Below are positions 1-8,976 of a stretch of 64,000 nt of DNA, one piece after another. The translations under genes were made by a program, and so were the position numbers. Source of the DNA: Phascolarctobacterium faecium DSM 14760 (lineage in GTDB: Bacteria > Bacillota > Negativicutes > Acidaminococcales > Acidaminococcaceae); contig NZ_QLTS01000001.1 in assembly GCF_003269275.1 (NCBI RefSeq), positions 248,001 through 312,000 on the forward strand, read 5' to 3'. The number at the start of each line of letters is the position of its first letter. The first letter of the stretch is position 1. Below the pieces are notes generated by a model. That model saw nothing but the letters and a program-made list of their open reading frames with translations. It was not told the origin of the DNA and ran no database searches.

Positions 1-299
1 GCAAGGGAACGGCTCCAGACGATGCGGTCTTTAGAAAGATTGCGTACGATAGTATTGCGTTTATTTACTTCCGCATTCTGCTGCTGAGCTTTATCAAAAC
101 GTTCCTGCCAGACTTTCATTGAAACTATACCTTCATTCACATCGCTGAGCTTACTTTCAGTATACTTGAACATTGCCAAATGGTAACCCCACAGTAAAAT
201 GCTCAGTCCTAAAAATACATAAGCTATAATACGATAAAGTTTCCATGTAGGAAACTCACTTTTGCGCCTGTACTCAGGTAAAAGATTGATTCTAATCAT
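1..299 (-). CDS. pilN: PilN-like type IV pilus assembly protein (partial, runs off left edge)
   Basis: The minus-strand frame begins MIRINLLPEYRRKSE, the typical start of PilN/fimbrial assembly proteins. It has one membrane segment at about residues 23-43 followed by a charged, probably coiled-coil region, and leaves the window after about 99 codons. Its ATG overlaps the end of pilM by 8 bases (shared ATGATTAG), which indicates translational coupling. PilN normally links cytoplasmic PilM to PilO in the inner-membrane alignment complex. The remaining C-terminal part and presumably pilO lie outside the window. The family call rests on the N-terminus and the position next to pilM. Confidence 0.85.
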   Translation of the reverse strand, partial: MIRINLLPEYRRKSEFPTWKLYRIIAYVFLGLSILLWGYHLAMFKYTESKLSDVNEGIVSMKVWQERFDKAQQQNAEVNKRNTIVRNLSKDRIVWSRSL

Positions 300-1365
300 C
301 TGCTTCCCCTCCGTACAAAGCAGCGCCTATTGCAACAGTCAGCGCTCCCAGATATTTTTTCAGTTCTCTCTGATCAAGTTTATCTACAAAAGTAACTGCT
401 TGACGCAAATCGTTAACGACAACCTTCATTTCCATACCTTCGCTCAAAAATTCGGACAATCCGGCCATATTTGCACCGCCGCCTGCCAAAACCAGATGCG
501 TAAATCTTGCATCCTTTTTATTGATCAAATAATATTCACAGGTTCTGCGTACTTCACGTCCCAGATTTTCAACCTCGTTGAAAAATTCTGCAAATTTAGT
601 TTTATCTGTTTCCAGGCTGCTCAAAAGCAACTCATCTTCCAGTTTGATCTTTTCAGCAGCCGTCAGGTCAACGCCAGCACCGTTAGCAATAGCGGCATTA
701 AACATCTGCCCTCCCTGGGGAATACTGCGCTGCGCAACAGGAGCACCGTTCTGAAAAATAGTCAGCATCGAATATGAACGCCCTATATCAAGCAAAACGA
801 AGTTTTCCAACTGCCTGGGCAAGGTTCTATAAGCAGACAAAACTTCGATATCAATACCAATAGTATGCCAGGCCAGCGCATCACTGATTTCCAGCAGTGA
901 ATCAATAACATCCTTAGGTGAAGCAACCAAAAGCACAGGCTGCAGACCTTCATTAGTATATGCACCAAATTTAGCCGAATCCACATAATAAGTATCAGCT
1001 TCATAAGGAACATACTGACTGGAATCCCAAGCTACAGACTGTTTCATTTCTTCGTCAGGCATTTCCGGCATATCGATCTCACGTACAAAAGCATTACGAC
1101 CGCCTACAGTAAAAACCGCATGCCTGGCATTAAAATCATATTTTGCCACCAAGCCTTTAATAAAGCTTATCATCGCATCACTGTTACGGACAAATCCATT
1201 ATTGATAAGCTCCAGTGGCAGCTCTGCTACAGCAAAACAACTAACTACAGGCTTACTGCCTGTTTCTATCTGCACCATTTTTATACTTCCGGTGCCGATA
1301 TCGACGCCAACTATTTTTGACGGCTTTGTGTGAAACATTCTTTTTACGATGGCTTGCACATTCAC
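292..1365 (-). CDS. pilM: PilM, actin-like type IV pilus assembly ATPase
   Basis: A 357-residue cytoplasmic protein of the actin/FtsA-like fold. The N-terminal phosphate-1 motif (GVDIGTGSIKMVQ, about residues 19-31), the second phosphate region (LLDIGRSYSML, about 192-202) and the adenosine motif (LVLAGGGANMAG, about 292-303) are visible. PilM binds the PilN N-terminus and connects the pilus motor to the inner-membrane complex. The start is a GTG at 1365 with AGGAGG nine bases upstream. It lies between pilD and pilN on the same strand. The length is normal for the family. Confidence 0.93.
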   Translation of the reverse strand: MNVQAIVKRMFHTKPSKIVGVDIGTGSIKMVQIETGSKPVVSCFAVAELPLELINNGFVRNSDAMISFIKGLVAKYDFNARHAVFTVGGRNAFVREIDMPEMPDEEMKQSVAWDSSQYVPYEADTYYVDSAKFGAYTNEGLQPVLLVASPKDVIDSLLEISDALAWHTIGIDIEVLSAYRTLPRQLENFVLLDIGRSYSMLTIFQNGAPVAQRSIPQGGQMFNAAIANGAGVDLTAAEKIKLEDELLLSSLETDKTKFAEFFNEVENLGREVRRTCEYYLINKKDARFTHLVLAGGGANMAGLSEFLSEGMEMKVVVNDLRQAVTFVDKLDQRELKKYLGALTVAIGAALYGGEADD

Positions 1366-1445
1366 TTGCGCAGACCTCCTTGATTCGTATAAATAAAATC
1401 AGTTTTAATACTATATTTTATAAATTATATCATAAATTCATAAAC

Positions 1446-2213
1446 TCATACAAACAAATTCCAGTAAAAATAAATTAAATATGGAGAAAACAAAAGCGCA
1501 ATATAAGCTCCGATACATAAAAACGGTCCAAACGGAATCGGATCTTTACGCTGCTTGATACCGGAAGCCAGCAGCAGCACCCCGATTATCCCCCCAAAAA
1601 CAAAAGCCAGCATCAGACAGACGATACTCGCCTTAAACCCAAGCCAAACGCCTAAAACAAAACTGAGCTTAACATCGCCAGCACCCATTCCACCGCGACT
1701 CAGCAAAAATATCAGCAGCATCAGCCCACCGGCAAATAAAGCCCCATATAAAGAATCCCACATGTCCGGTAAAGCATAATAGGCATAAATGATACCTGTC
1801 GGCAGCATCAGCATCAAAATTTCATCCAGCAGAATTTGATGATCCAGATCAATAAAAGCCTGCACGATCAGGCAAGCTACAAAAAAGAAAACCAGTATTA
1901 TTTTTAAGCCAGGCAAATAATACAAGCCGCACAAAGCAAATAAAATACCTGTCAAAAGTTCTACCAGCATATAACGGGCGCTATACGCAGCATTACAGTA
2001 GCGGCACCTGCCGCGCAGCAAAAAATAACTTAGAACAGGTATCATATCCAGAGCCCCTAACCTGTGTCCGCAGCTGCCGCAGGCTGACGGAGGGCTGATA
2101 ACAGATTTCCCAAGCGGCAGTCTGTAAATACAGACATTCAAAAAACTGCCGATAACTATGCCGATGACAAAATATAAACCAAATAACAAATACACAAAAC
2201 CACGCTCCAACAT
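1446..2213 (-). CDS. pilD: PilD, prepilin leader peptidase/N-methyltransferase
   Basis: A 255-residue polytopic membrane protein of the A24 aspartic peptidase family. The cytoplasmic loop carries two CxxC pairs (CGSCGHR and CRYC, about residues 45-73). The two catalytic aspartates are recognisable, one in FIDLDHQ (about 122) and one in GMGAGDVKL (about 176-184). PilD cleaves type IV prepilins after the glycine of the KGFTLVEL motif and N-methylates the new phenylalanine. The five pilin-like genes further along this window are its expected substrates. It is separated from pilM by 80 AT-rich bases. Confidence 0.93.
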   Translation of the reverse strand: MLERGFVYLLFGLYFVIGIVIGSFLNVCIYRLPLGKSVISPPSACGSCGHRLGALDMIPVLSYFLLRGRCRYCNAAYSARYMLVELLTGILFALCGLYYLPGLKIILVFFFVACLIVQAFIDLDHQILLDEILMLMLPTGIIYAYYALPDMWDSLYGALFAGGLMLLIFLLSRGGMGAGDVKLSFVLGVWLGFKASIVCLMLAFVFGGIIGVLLLASGIKQRKDPIPFGPFLCIGAYIALLFSPYLIYFYWNLFV

Positions 2214-2333
2214 AAAATATCCTGTAAATTATAGTACTTTCAGTTAATTTCAGCATAAAAAGAACTGTCAAAATATATTACATAAAAGACAAAAACAGAC
2301 ACTACTGCAAGTTTATGCTTATACATCAATAAA

Positions 2334-3677
2334 CTACAACGATTCATCACAATGTAAATATTTTTGATAATAATCACGTTTAGCGTCATACATCGCCTTA
2401 TCGGCAATAGCAATAAGCTTTTCGACAGAAATCTCCTCGTCTGTCCAGACTGCTCCAAGAGAGAAGTTTATTTCTGCATTCTGCTCCGCAAAAGCACGTA
2501 AAGTTTGTTCTCTGCGCATAAATTCTTCACGCATCATTCCAGTACAGATTACAACAAATTCATCGCCGCCGATGCGAAACACCTTCTCCGCAAAAGTTTT
2601 TTTCAGTAAACCACTGATCCTAACAATCATTTGATCACCATAAGCATGACCTCTACTGTCATTGGCTTTCTTCAATCCATTTATATCAATAAAAATAACA
2701 CCGAGAGTACTGTAACTGTTATCTTTCAGCTCATCTAAATATTTAATATAACTGGTCCTGTTGCAAACACCGGTCAATGAATCCCTATAACTAAGTACCT
2801 GCAGCTTTTCAATCAGCAGTCTTTTCTGCAAATCATTGACGATAAAAGAAGTTATCTGCTCCAGTAAACCATAGTGCAAATATTCTACCGAAGGATTATC
2901 CACACCTATAAAACCAATAAGCAAGCCATTATTGAACAATGGTGCTGCTACCAGCGAATCAATATTCTGCGGCCCTAAAATTTTATATTCTTCAGAATCG
3001 TGGTCCAATTCTTTTTTTAAAGAATAAATAATACGGGATTTATGATTGCTGAACCTTTCAATCCACATGTCAAAATAACTGAAAGGCACCTTCTGTAATG
3101 AATCCAGCTGCTGCACAATTTCCTTTTTACACCATTCATAAGTATTAGAAACCGTATTATCAGCTTCGCATCTTTCAAAAATATACGCCCTGTCGCCGTC
3201 ATATGTTTCGCCGACTATTTTAAGCAATTCATTGATAGCTTTATTGACATCGTTTTCATGATTTAAAGTATCGATACATTTGATCAGCGTTTTTTCCATA
3301 TTCAATTTATTTTTAATTTCACGTTTTTCTAAAACCTGATCTGTAATATCAGTGCCAACTTCTACACGAAATTTTCTGTCGCCCAGTATCAGCAGCTTAT
3401 CGTGCAAAACAAAATACCGCTGCATATCCTCGCGAAAAATCTCCCAGTCATAATATTTATTTTCTGAAAGTATGCTGTTAGTGCAAAATTCGCAGGGACA
3501 TTCCTTATCCTGCAAAGCTTGATAACACGGTTTCCCAAATACTTCAGCCTTATTTTTACCAATGACCTGCAAAAGCTTTTTATTCGCAAAAATCACCTCA
3601 TTAGTCTCCATATCAGTCACATAAACCAGGCCGTCATGACTATCAATGATTTTGCAACAAAGTTCTTTATAATCCAT
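2334..3677 (-). CDS. PAS-GAF-GGDEF diguanylate cyclase
   Basis: A cytoplasmic signalling protein of 447 residues. It has an N-terminal PAS domain (about 8-115) with a cysteine cluster, CPCEFC, that might bind metal or sense redox. A GAF-like domain (about 130-285) follows, then a C-terminal GGDEF domain (about 290-440) with an intact active site, RIGGDEFVV. It should therefore synthesise cyclic di-GMP. I chose the ATG at 3677, which has GGGAGA eight bases upstream. An ATG 18 bases earlier lies within the ribosome-binding region and is less likely. It sits directly before pilD; c-di-GMP often controls type IV pili, but a functional link here is inference. Confidence 0.85.
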   Translation of the reverse strand: MDYKELCCKIIDSHDGLVYVTDMETNEVIFANKKLLQVIGKNKAEVFGKPCYQALQDKECPCEFCTNSILSENKYYDWEIFREDMQRYFVLHDKLLILGDRKFRVEVGTDITDQVLEKREIKNKLNMEKTLIKCIDTLNHENDVNKAINELLKIVGETYDGDRAYIFERCEADNTVSNTYEWCKKEIVQQLDSLQKVPFSYFDMWIERFSNHKSRIIYSLKKELDHDSEEYKILGPQNIDSLVAAPLFNNGLLIGFIGVDNPSVEYLHYGLLEQITSFIVNDLQKRLLIEKLQVLSYRDSLTGVCNRTSYIKYLDELKDNSYSTLGVIFIDINGLKKANDSRGHAYGDQMIVRISGLLKKTFAEKVFRIGGDEFVVICTGMMREEFMRREQTLRAFAEQNAEINFSLGAVWTDEEISVEKLIAIADKAMYDAKRDYYQKYLHCDESL

Positions 3678-3746
3678 CGAGAACATCTCCCGCATTCAGC
3701 TATATTAACTAATATTTATTATATCATACAAATAAAATATTACTTA

Positions 3747-3869
3747 TTAATTTTCAAAACATACCTGATACAAAAATATATAAAGATTTTCGATATCTAT
3801 AGGCTTTGCCAAATGCTCATTCATACCTGCGGCAAAAGATTTATGCACATCATCGCTGAATGCATAAAA
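3747..3869 (-). pseudogene. Receiver (REC) domain remnant
   Basis: Downstream of the hairpin at 3871-3901, a minus-strand frame without a start codon encodes about 40 residues that match the C-terminal end of a response-regulator receiver domain. Key elements are AFSDDVHKSFAAGMNEHLAK followed by PIDIENLY: the F-x-x-D-V helix, the AGMN turn and the conserved Lys-Pro pair. It ends at a TAA at 3747-3749. Nothing upstream continues the domain, so it looks like the tail of a deleted hybrid sensor kinase or response regulator. Confidence 0.7.
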
Positions 3870-3870
3870 T

Positions 3871-3901
3871 GAACACATTCCTTGAATTCAGGAATGTGTT
3901 C
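3871..3901 (-). terminator. Hairpin after sugar-binding lipoprotein gene
   Basis: A 31-base inverted repeat with arms GAACACATTCCT and AGGAATGTGTTC lies 20 bases after the lipoprotein stop codon. There is a short T-rich run on the minus strand. Confidence 0.6.
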
Positions 3902-3920
3902 AACAATAGTACACTATTAT

Positions 3921-4934
3921 TTAATTAGTACCGTAAATTTGCTCTCTCGTATAGTAACCGCTTTCGATTAAAACTTTATCGATATTTTCTTTTGTTACCA
4001 TTTCACCTGTAATCAAATAAACCTGGATTTTCTCGCCTTTATCATTAGTTATTTCTGAATTAGCAGTTACTTTTTCACCTTTCGCCAGGGCATAAGCCTG
4101 ATCAACTGCAGCTGAAGCCATATTTTTTAAGTCCATATACACTGTTGCATCCTGCGTTCCTGCAACAAGTCTTTTGACCGCTGCCAGTTCAGCATCCATA
4201 CCGACGATGATCACATGATTTTTCAATCCCAACTCCTGCACAGCAGCTGCTGCACCGCCGGCCAACCCATCGTTAGGGCATAAAACAGCGTCTAATTTCA
4301 TATCATTAGCGATAACAGCCTTTTTTACCATTTCCTTAGCCGTCTCAGCAGACCAGCCGGGAACATAATCATTTAAGATAACATTGACCCCGGCGCCAAG
4401 CATTGGCTCAATGTATTTATTAGCACCATCATATAAAAAGTGAGTATTAAAATCGCCTTTATCACCCTTTAAAACAATAAAGTTCCCCTTATAAACACGC
4501 TCCGATAAATGCTTACCCAGATTCTGCCCTATTTTATAGGTGTCATAACCAATAAACAATTCCGTCTTGGGATTTAAAATAGCCCGACCGTAAGAAATAA
4601 CCTTAACATTTTTCTTTTTAGCATAATCTACGATATCATCAACCTGACGTAAATCTCTGGGAATCATAATCAGGACGTCAATACCGCTGTCAATCAGCTC
4701 AAAACAATCTTCCCGCCAGCTCTTCGGTGTATCGTTAGTGTTAAAACGAATCATGAAATCTGCACCAAGCTCCTTAGCCCGTTCTTCCATAAACTGTTTT
4801 TCTTTCACCCATCTGGTAGCGCCGCCAACTCCAAAAGAGACACCCAGCTTCGGTTTATGCGGCTCACTGCCACATCCCACAGCGAGTATCAGGATTATCA
4901 CAGCACTTATAAGGCATACGATTTTTCTCAGCAT
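3921..4934 (-). CDS. Periplasmic sugar-binding lipoprotein (XylF/RbsB-like, PBP type 1)
   Basis: A 337-residue exported lipoprotein. The signal peptide ends in a lipobox, LAVGC, with the modified cysteine at residue 21. The rest resembles xylose/ribose-type solute-binding proteins: LGVSFG beta-strand (30-35), FELIDSGIDVLIMIPRD, an FIGYDTYKIGQNLGKHL hinge region and a VIIVGMDAE segment near 245. No ABC permease or ATPase gene is near. Instead its start overlaps the end of the upstream GGDEF/EAL gene by 7 bases, so the two are co-translated. It may be the ligand sensor for that receptor rather than a transport component. The specificity for xylose is only a family resemblance. Confidence 0.82.
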   Translation of the reverse strand: MLRKIVCLISAVIILILAVGCGSEPHKPKLGVSFGVGGATRWVKEKQFMEERAKELGADFMIRFNTNDTPKSWREDCFELIDSGIDVLIMIPRDLRQVDDIVDYAKKKNVKVISYGRAILNPKTELFIGYDTYKIGQNLGKHLSERVYKGNFIVLKGDKGDFNTHFLYDGANKYIEPMLGAGVNVILNDYVPGWSAETAKEMVKKAVIANDMKLDAVLCPNDGLAGGAAAAVQELGLKNHVIIVGMDAELAAVKRLVAGTQDATVYMDLKNMASAAVDQAYALAKGEKVTANSEITNDKGEKIQVYLITGEMVTKENIDKVLIESGYYTREQIYGTN

Positions 4935-7156
4935 AACTTTCCCTCCCTGAAAAGTTCGGCAAATTTACTTTCTTCCATCGGTCTGGCAAAATAGTATCCC
5001 TGTGCTATATTACAGCCGCATTCGCGCATCAGGCTAACATTCTCTCCCGTTTCCACACCTTCTACTACCAGACTGATATTCAGCTTACGTGCCATTTCTA
5101 CGACTGAAACGAAAATGATGTTACGTTTTTCATTGTCTGCAGCTTCTTCTAAAAATGCTCTGTCTATTTTCAAAGTATCGATAGCCAGATCTTTCAACAT
5201 ATTCAAAGAAGAATAACCGGAACCGAAATCATCCATTGCCACAGCGACGCCATATTCACGAACTTTCTCTGTAAAATCATAAATAATACTGAAATTATCA
5301 AAAATAGCGCTTTCCGTTAGCTCCAATTCAATCAAATGCGCTGGTACCTGATATTTTTCCATTTTCTGTAAAAGTGTCGGTAAAAATTTTTCATTTGAAA
5401 AATGCAAACGTGAGAAATTTACAGAAATCGGCACACATTCAACACCGGCATCCAATGAACTTCGCAAGAAAGCTAATACTTTTTCAAAAACAATCATATC
5501 CAAATCTGTAACTAAACCTGTTTTTTCGCTTAAGGGTATAAAATCGCCCGGCGCAATCAGTTTATTATCTCTGGTCCGCCAACGGATCAATGCTTCTGCA
5601 CCAACCAGCTTCCCACTGTTGATGTCAACTTTAGGCTGGTAGAAAGCTACAAACTCATCATTTTTAATTGCAAGTTTTAAATCCCGTTTCAGTTCTTCAT
5701 TATGAGCAGTCATATCATCAAATTTCTTGGAATAATAGACCACGTGCTGATTCAGCACACCTTTAATCGTCTGCGCCGCAACGCTGGCCTTGTCGACCAT
5801 AAGATTAATATTTTCATCGTAGTCTTTGATAACATAAACGCCAGCCGAAAAATGCAGTATCAGATTTTCTTCTGTAATATTTCTGATCGCTGAAAATAAC
5901 GCTTCGATTCTTTCTTCATCTGCATCCAGTAAGAAACATACAAAACGGTCACCGGAAATACGTGCCGCAGTTTCGCCTGGCTGCATCCAGACGCTGACTG
6001 AACTGTATATTTGCCGCAAAATCTTATCGTCGCAGGCAAACCCGTAAAAATTGTTGATATATTTAAAGTTATCTACATCAAAACTCAGGATATAAAATTG
6101 CTTGTTTATTTTGTTGCTTAACGTCTCCTGTACATCAACAAGAAATTTATTATAGGTATTGCCCCCTGTCACATTATCTACAAAAGCAATTTTTTCCAAA
6201 ACCCGTTTCTGTCGACGCTTGTTCCAGGCAAAATAACAGATACTTACCAAAAAGATAAGTACAAGCGAAACCATAACCATGTAAAAAATCTTCATAACTA
6301 TATTTCCGTTTTCGGCAATGACATCAGTAGGAACGCTCGTTACCAGATACCAGTCATGTACCTGTTCAATAGGAGTATAAGCAGAGAAGGTTTTTTCACC
6401 ATTGACCGCATTTTCCATAAAACCGCTTTTATTGGCTTTAATGTCATCTTTCATTTTACGAACAGCTTCAACGTTTCCGTATTCGTAAACATCACGAAAA
6501 TAATTATCCGATTTTAAAGCACAATTAATGTGTTTGGTATGCAGGATAATATAACCTTCACTATTGATAACATACATATACCCTTTAGACGAAAATAACG
6601 AAGCCGCAAACAGCTCATTCATCTGTTTATCCGTATAGATTTTCTGAATCGTACCGATGATATTATTATCGTAATACAACGGCACGCTGCCGACAAAAAT
6701 ATATTCGCCGTTGATTCTTGAAATAGTACGTTCAGAAATATTAGAAATACCATCAATAGCTAATTTAAAATATCGGCGTCCTGAAATATCTATATGCGTG
6801 TCGCCATCTACATAGGCAAGCCCATTTTTATTCGCTAAGAATAAACTATCATCAATGCTGTTTTTAGAATAATCCTCTAAAAATTTATTGATATCCGCTT
6901 CTTTGGTGATATTCTTATTTTTCAGTCCGTCAGATATTTTATTACTGATAATATCCAGACGATTAAGATCTAAAAGCAGTTTACTGGTAATAACGTTCTT
7001 ATTTTGCGAAACTATTTCTTCAAGGTTATTTCTGGAATCACTGTCAAGTAAATTTTGAACATATCCCAACAAAAAAACAATAACACCAAATAAAATGATG
7101 TTAAATACAAAAACAGATATCAAAAAAGGTTTTTGTAAAATTTTATCAAAATTCAT
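4928..7156 (-). CDS. Membrane GGDEF/EAL protein with extracytoplasmic Cache-like sensor
   Basis: A protein of about 742 residues with a transmembrane segment near 11-32, a large periplasmic sensor resembling dCache (about 35-275), a second membrane segment near 285-310, a GGDEF domain (about 335-475) and an EAL domain (about 490-740). The GGDEF signature is degenerate (ISGDRF), so cyclase activity is doubtful. The EAL side keeps GAEALIRWR, DDFGSGYSS and LKIDR, consistent with a c-di-GMP phosphodiesterase. I prefer the ATG at 7156; a second ATG 12 bases upstream is possible. The gene is coupled to the sugar-binding lipoprotein, which suggests a ligand-gated phosphodiesterase. Confidence 0.88.
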   Translation of the reverse strand: MNFDKILQKPFLISVFVFNIILFGVIVFLLGYVQNLLDSDSRNNLEEIVSQNKNVITSKLLLDLNRLDIISNKISDGLKNKNITKEADINKFLEDYSKNSIDDSLFLANKNGLAYVDGDTHIDISGRRYFKLAIDGISNISERTISRINGEYIFVGSVPLYYDNNIIGTIQKIYTDKQMNELFAASLFSSKGYMYVINSEGYIILHTKHINCALKSDNYFRDVYEYGNVEAVRKMKDDIKANKSGFMENAVNGEKTFSAYTPIEQVHDWYLVTSVPTDVIAENGNIVMKIFYMVMVSLVLIFLVSICYFAWNKRRQKRVLEKIAFVDNVTGGNTYNKFLVDVQETLSNKINKQFYILSFDVDNFKYINNFYGFACDDKILRQIYSSVSVWMQPGETAARISGDRFVCFLLDADEERIEALFSAIRNITEENLILHFSAGVYVIKDYDENINLMVDKASVAAQTIKGVLNQHVVYYSKKFDDMTAHNEELKRDLKLAIKNDEFVAFYQPKVDINSGKLVGAEALIRWRTRDNKLIAPGDFIPLSEKTGLVTDLDMIVFEKVLAFLRSSLDAGVECVPISVNFSRLHFSNEKFLPTLLQKMEKYQVPAHLIELELTESAIFDNFSIIYDFTEKVREYGVAVAMDDFGSGYSSLNMLKDLAIDTLKIDRAFLEEAADNEKRNIIFVSVVEMARKLNISLVVEGVETGENVSLMRECGCNIAQGYYFARPMEESKFAELFREGKLC

Positions 7157-7363
7157 GACAGATCCCATCCGGCTTCGTTAGAAGTATAAAAAAATTAAAT
7201 ATCACTTTTTTCACTATGGCATTACATTGAACAATTACTTATCAATAAATTTCAATATCTTTATTTCTTTTTATTTAGCAACTAAATATTATTTTCATAA
7301 ATATATTTTTAAGTTTTATTTTAAATATTTTATCACTTTATTTATCTTTTATCAACTTAAAAT

Positions 7364-7398
7364 AATAACCCCGTTCCCTTTTTGGGAACGGGGTTATT
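7364..7398. terminator. Strong bidirectional hairpin terminator
   Basis: A perfect 15-bp stem (AATAACCCCGTTCCC with its complement) around a five-T loop lies 30 bases after the symporter stop. The spacer 7157-7363 is very AT-rich and I see no gene in it; it should hold the promoter of the GGDEF/EAL gene. Confidence 0.85.
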
Positions 7399-7427
7399 AT
7401 AAAAATAGTTTGATTTATAAATTTGAT

Positions 7428-8618
7428 TTATAAAATAGAAGCTTCATTTACTTCTTCAATATCATTTTTTTCAGCATAGCCTGTCAGGACCAAAGTCAAA
7501 GCACCGTCACCAGTTACATTGCAGGCAGTACCAAAGCTGTCCTGCAGTGCAAAAATCGTCAACATCAAAGCCGTACCAGTAGCATCAAAACCCAGTACAC
7601 TGATGATAAGGCCTAAAGAAGCCATAACTGTACCACCTGGAACACCGGGGGCACCAATAGCAAAAATACCCAGCAACAGACAGAATAAAATCATCGTACC
7701 TAATTCCGGCAAAGCACCATATAAAATCTGCGAAACAGTCATAACAAAAAATACTTCAGTCAAAACACTGCCACATAAATGAATACTGGCAAACAGTGGA
7801 ATGCCAAAATTTACCAAGTCTTTGCGCAGCACTTTTGATTTACGTGCACATTCCAACGCCACTGCTAAAGTAGCCGCCGATGACATTGTACCTACGGCAG
7901 TAATATAAGCCGGCCAGTAATGCTTCAGCACTTCCATTGGATTAGCGCCGGCATAAAGACCTGCCAAACCGTACAACAATGCCAGCCAGATATAATGTCC
8001 CACCATTACTATCAGCACTACAATCAGGAACACAGGCAGCTGTTTGGTAATCGTACCTTCGTACGACAATGCGCAAAAAGTGCAGGCGATAAAAATCGGC
8101 AGCAGAGGAATAACAATATTAGTAACGATAGCCAGAACAATTTTTTGAAATTCTTCCAAAAATTTAGTAATCACAGCAGCCTTAGTCCAGGCAGCTGCCA
8201 CACCAATCAAAACAGAAAAGACCAAGGCGCTCATTACACTCATGATCGGGTCGATCTTTAGATCAAACAACAGCTTTGGCAGTTCTTTTAAACCATCTAC
8301 AGAAGAAACAATATTCATATGGGGAATAATACCATACCCTGAAAACATTGCAAAAAATGCTGCTCCAACCGAAGAAACATAAGCTAAAGTAATAGCAACA
8401 CGCAGCATTGTCGACGCATGCTGGCCCAAACGCGTGATAGACGGGGCAATGAACCCGATAATAATCAGCGGTACACAGAAAATAATCAATGAACCAAGTA
8501 AATTTTTGATGGTTAATATAACCTGCATCAAAGCTTCATTGGCATATAAGCCTACCAGAATACCTGCAATAACACCCAGTAAAAGTCGGGCAGGCAAACT
8601 TCCCAGTATGTTTTTCAT
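7428..8618 (-). CDS. DAACS-family dicarboxylate/amino acid:cation symporter
   Basis: A 396-residue integral membrane protein of the GltP/DctA family, with about eight hydrophobic segments and two re-entrant hairpin regions. The APGVPGGTVMASLG hairpin is recognisable. In the last helix the NVTGD motif is kept, but the arginine that binds the substrate side-chain carboxylate in GltPh (DMGRT) is glycine here (DSFGT). The NMDGT motif reads HLCGS. Plain aspartate or glutamate transport is therefore unlikely and the substrate is unknown. The ATG at 8618 has AAAGAG eight bases upstream, preferable to a GTG three codons earlier. Confidence 0.85.
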   Translation of the reverse strand: MKNILGSLPARLLLGVIAGILVGLYANEALMQVILTIKNLLGSLIIFCVPLIIIGFIAPSITRLGQHASTMLRVAITLAYVSSVGAAFFAMFSGYGIIPHMNIVSSVDGLKELPKLLFDLKIDPIMSVMSALVFSVLIGVAAAWTKAAVITKFLEEFQKIVLAIVTNIVIPLLPIFIACTFCALSYEGTITKQLPVFLIVVLIVMVGHYIWLALLYGLAGLYAGANPMEVLKHYWPAYITAVGTMSSAATLAVALECARKSKVLRKDLVNFGIPLFASIHLCGSVLTEVFFVMTVSQILYGALPELGTMILFCLLLGIFAIGAPGVPGGTVMASLGLIISVLGFDATGTALMLTIFALQDSFGTACNVTGDGALTLVLTGYAEKNDIEEVNEASIL

Positions 8619-8767
8619 TAGCGTCACTCTTTTCTTGGATAAAATATTTTACTATATACTAAAATAGCATATACTAATCAATTCCTCAACTGTTTTTCAC
8701 TTTTTCTCTCAAAATATTATTATTTTCTTAAATAAAAGTACTGAAAATAGTATTTTAGACTTTTTTA

Positions 8768-8873
8768 CTACCGTGGAGCCCACATCATCAGACCCACACC
8801 ACTGCCATACAAAATAACCGCCGCCGATTTCAGCCAGACCTGCCAAAATAAAAATCATAATCGAACTAAACAT
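8768..8873 (-). pseudogene. ynfA: ynfA (UPF0060) with internal deletion
   Basis: A good ribosome-binding site (AAAGGA) precedes an ATG at 8873 and the typical YnfA N-terminus, SSIMIFILAGLAEIGGGYFV. After VWQW the frame breaks. In the next frame the sequence reads GVGLMMWAPR followed by a TAG at 8768-8770, which matches the normal C-terminal end of this small membrane-protein family. YnfA is about 108 residues, so roughly 70 central codons are missing and the ends are joined out of frame. A longer frame-shifted reading continues to 8709 but has no family character. Confidence 0.75.
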
Positions 8874-8932
8874 AAAATTTTCCTTTCCAAATACGCAATC
8901 CATCTAATATTATAGCCATAAAATAAAAAATT

Positions 8933-8963
8933 AAAAGTCTGGCTAACTAAAATCCAGACTTTT
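8933..8963. terminator. Hairpin terminator after RpiR gene
   Basis: Arms AAAAGTCTGG and CCAGACTTTT around an 11-base loop lie 14 bases after the stop of the RpiR-family regulator. The symmetry suggests it works in both directions. Confidence 0.75.
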
Positions 8964-8976
8964 ATCATTTTCACAT

